Positions 64,000-64,000 of a stretch of DNA of 64,000 bases are shown here, one piece after another. The DNA comes from a virus, in IMG/VR virus record IMGVR_UViG_3300006108_000010, positions 57,598 to 121,597 of that record; one strand, 5' to 3'. The notes beneath the pieces are model-generated. The model saw only the letters and a program-made list of their open reading frames with translations, was not told where the DNA came from and did not search any database. The position numbers were made by a program, and so were the translations under genes. Every line of letters starts with the position of its first letter. Within the stretch, counting starts at the first letter, position 1.

Positions 64000-64000
64000 T

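Noticed and set aside
1-64000. tRNA genes, integrase, attachment sites or insertion sequences
   Set aside because: No cloverleaf, recombinase motif or terminal inverted repeats were found on reading both strands. Absence is by eye only.

Overview
This window is part of an AT-rich tailed-phage genome related to T4 (a contractile-tail myovirus). The evidence is a run of recognisable T4-type virion genes: portal gp20, tail completion gp15, neck gp13-like, head-completion nuclease gp4, prohead protease gp21, scaffold gp22, major capsid gp23, small terminase gp16-like, baseplate wedge gp25 and gp6. The sliding-clamp loader gp44 is also present. No tRNA, integrase, transposase, CRISPR array or rRNA was seen. 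The host cannot be named from the sequence. Genome ends are not visible: one gene runs off each edge of the window.

Layout. Bases 1-1000 hold two genes on the minus strand: an acidic partial one and an unrecognised 249-residue one. Bases 1031-8624 hold a plus-strand block: three small fibre-type genes, then an 1814-residue virion protein with a von Willebrand factor A (VWA) domain and a lectin-like C-terminus. Bases 8614-43552 form a long minus-strand block, transcribed from gp25 and gp6 through two giant PKD/propeller proteins in the gp7/gp8 position. It continues into a chain of fibre or adhesin genes (RCC1 propeller, SANW repeats, Cys-rich GGxxN repeats, 17-repeat propeller, LamG) and ends in small tail genes. 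Bases 43584-45814 are mixed: a plus-strand unknown, gp44 (minus), a 60-residue gene (minus) and gp16-like (plus). Bases 46008-54411 are the minus-strand head module, gp20 to gp23. Bases 54484-56246 are two plus-strand enzyme genes, a GT9-like glycosyltransferase and a sulfotransferase. Bases 56252-64000 are a second minus-strand fibre cluster with another sulfotransferase-like gene inside it.

How it fits together. The head genes build and package the capsid. gp25, gp6 and the two giant proteins probably form the baseplate. The rest, more than half of the window, encodes very large modular adhesins made of shared parts (GGxxN beta-roll repeats, SANW stalks, GIGT modules, FxLGSN...YVNN linkers, propellers, LamG and C1q-like tips). 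The same parts recur in different genes, which suggests recombinational shuffling of host-binding structures.

Regulation. A T4-late-like box (TAARTATW or TATAAATA) lies 3-9 bases upstream of the start codon of 19 genes, mostly operon heads. It is missing from genes tightly coupled to an upstream neighbour. gp44 instead has a sigma70-type promoter (TTGACA, 17 bases, TATGAT). In both classes the predicted transcription start falls on or within a few bases of the ATG, so leaderless or nearly leaderless mRNAs appear to be the rule. Only gp23 has an evident Shine-Dalgarno sequence.
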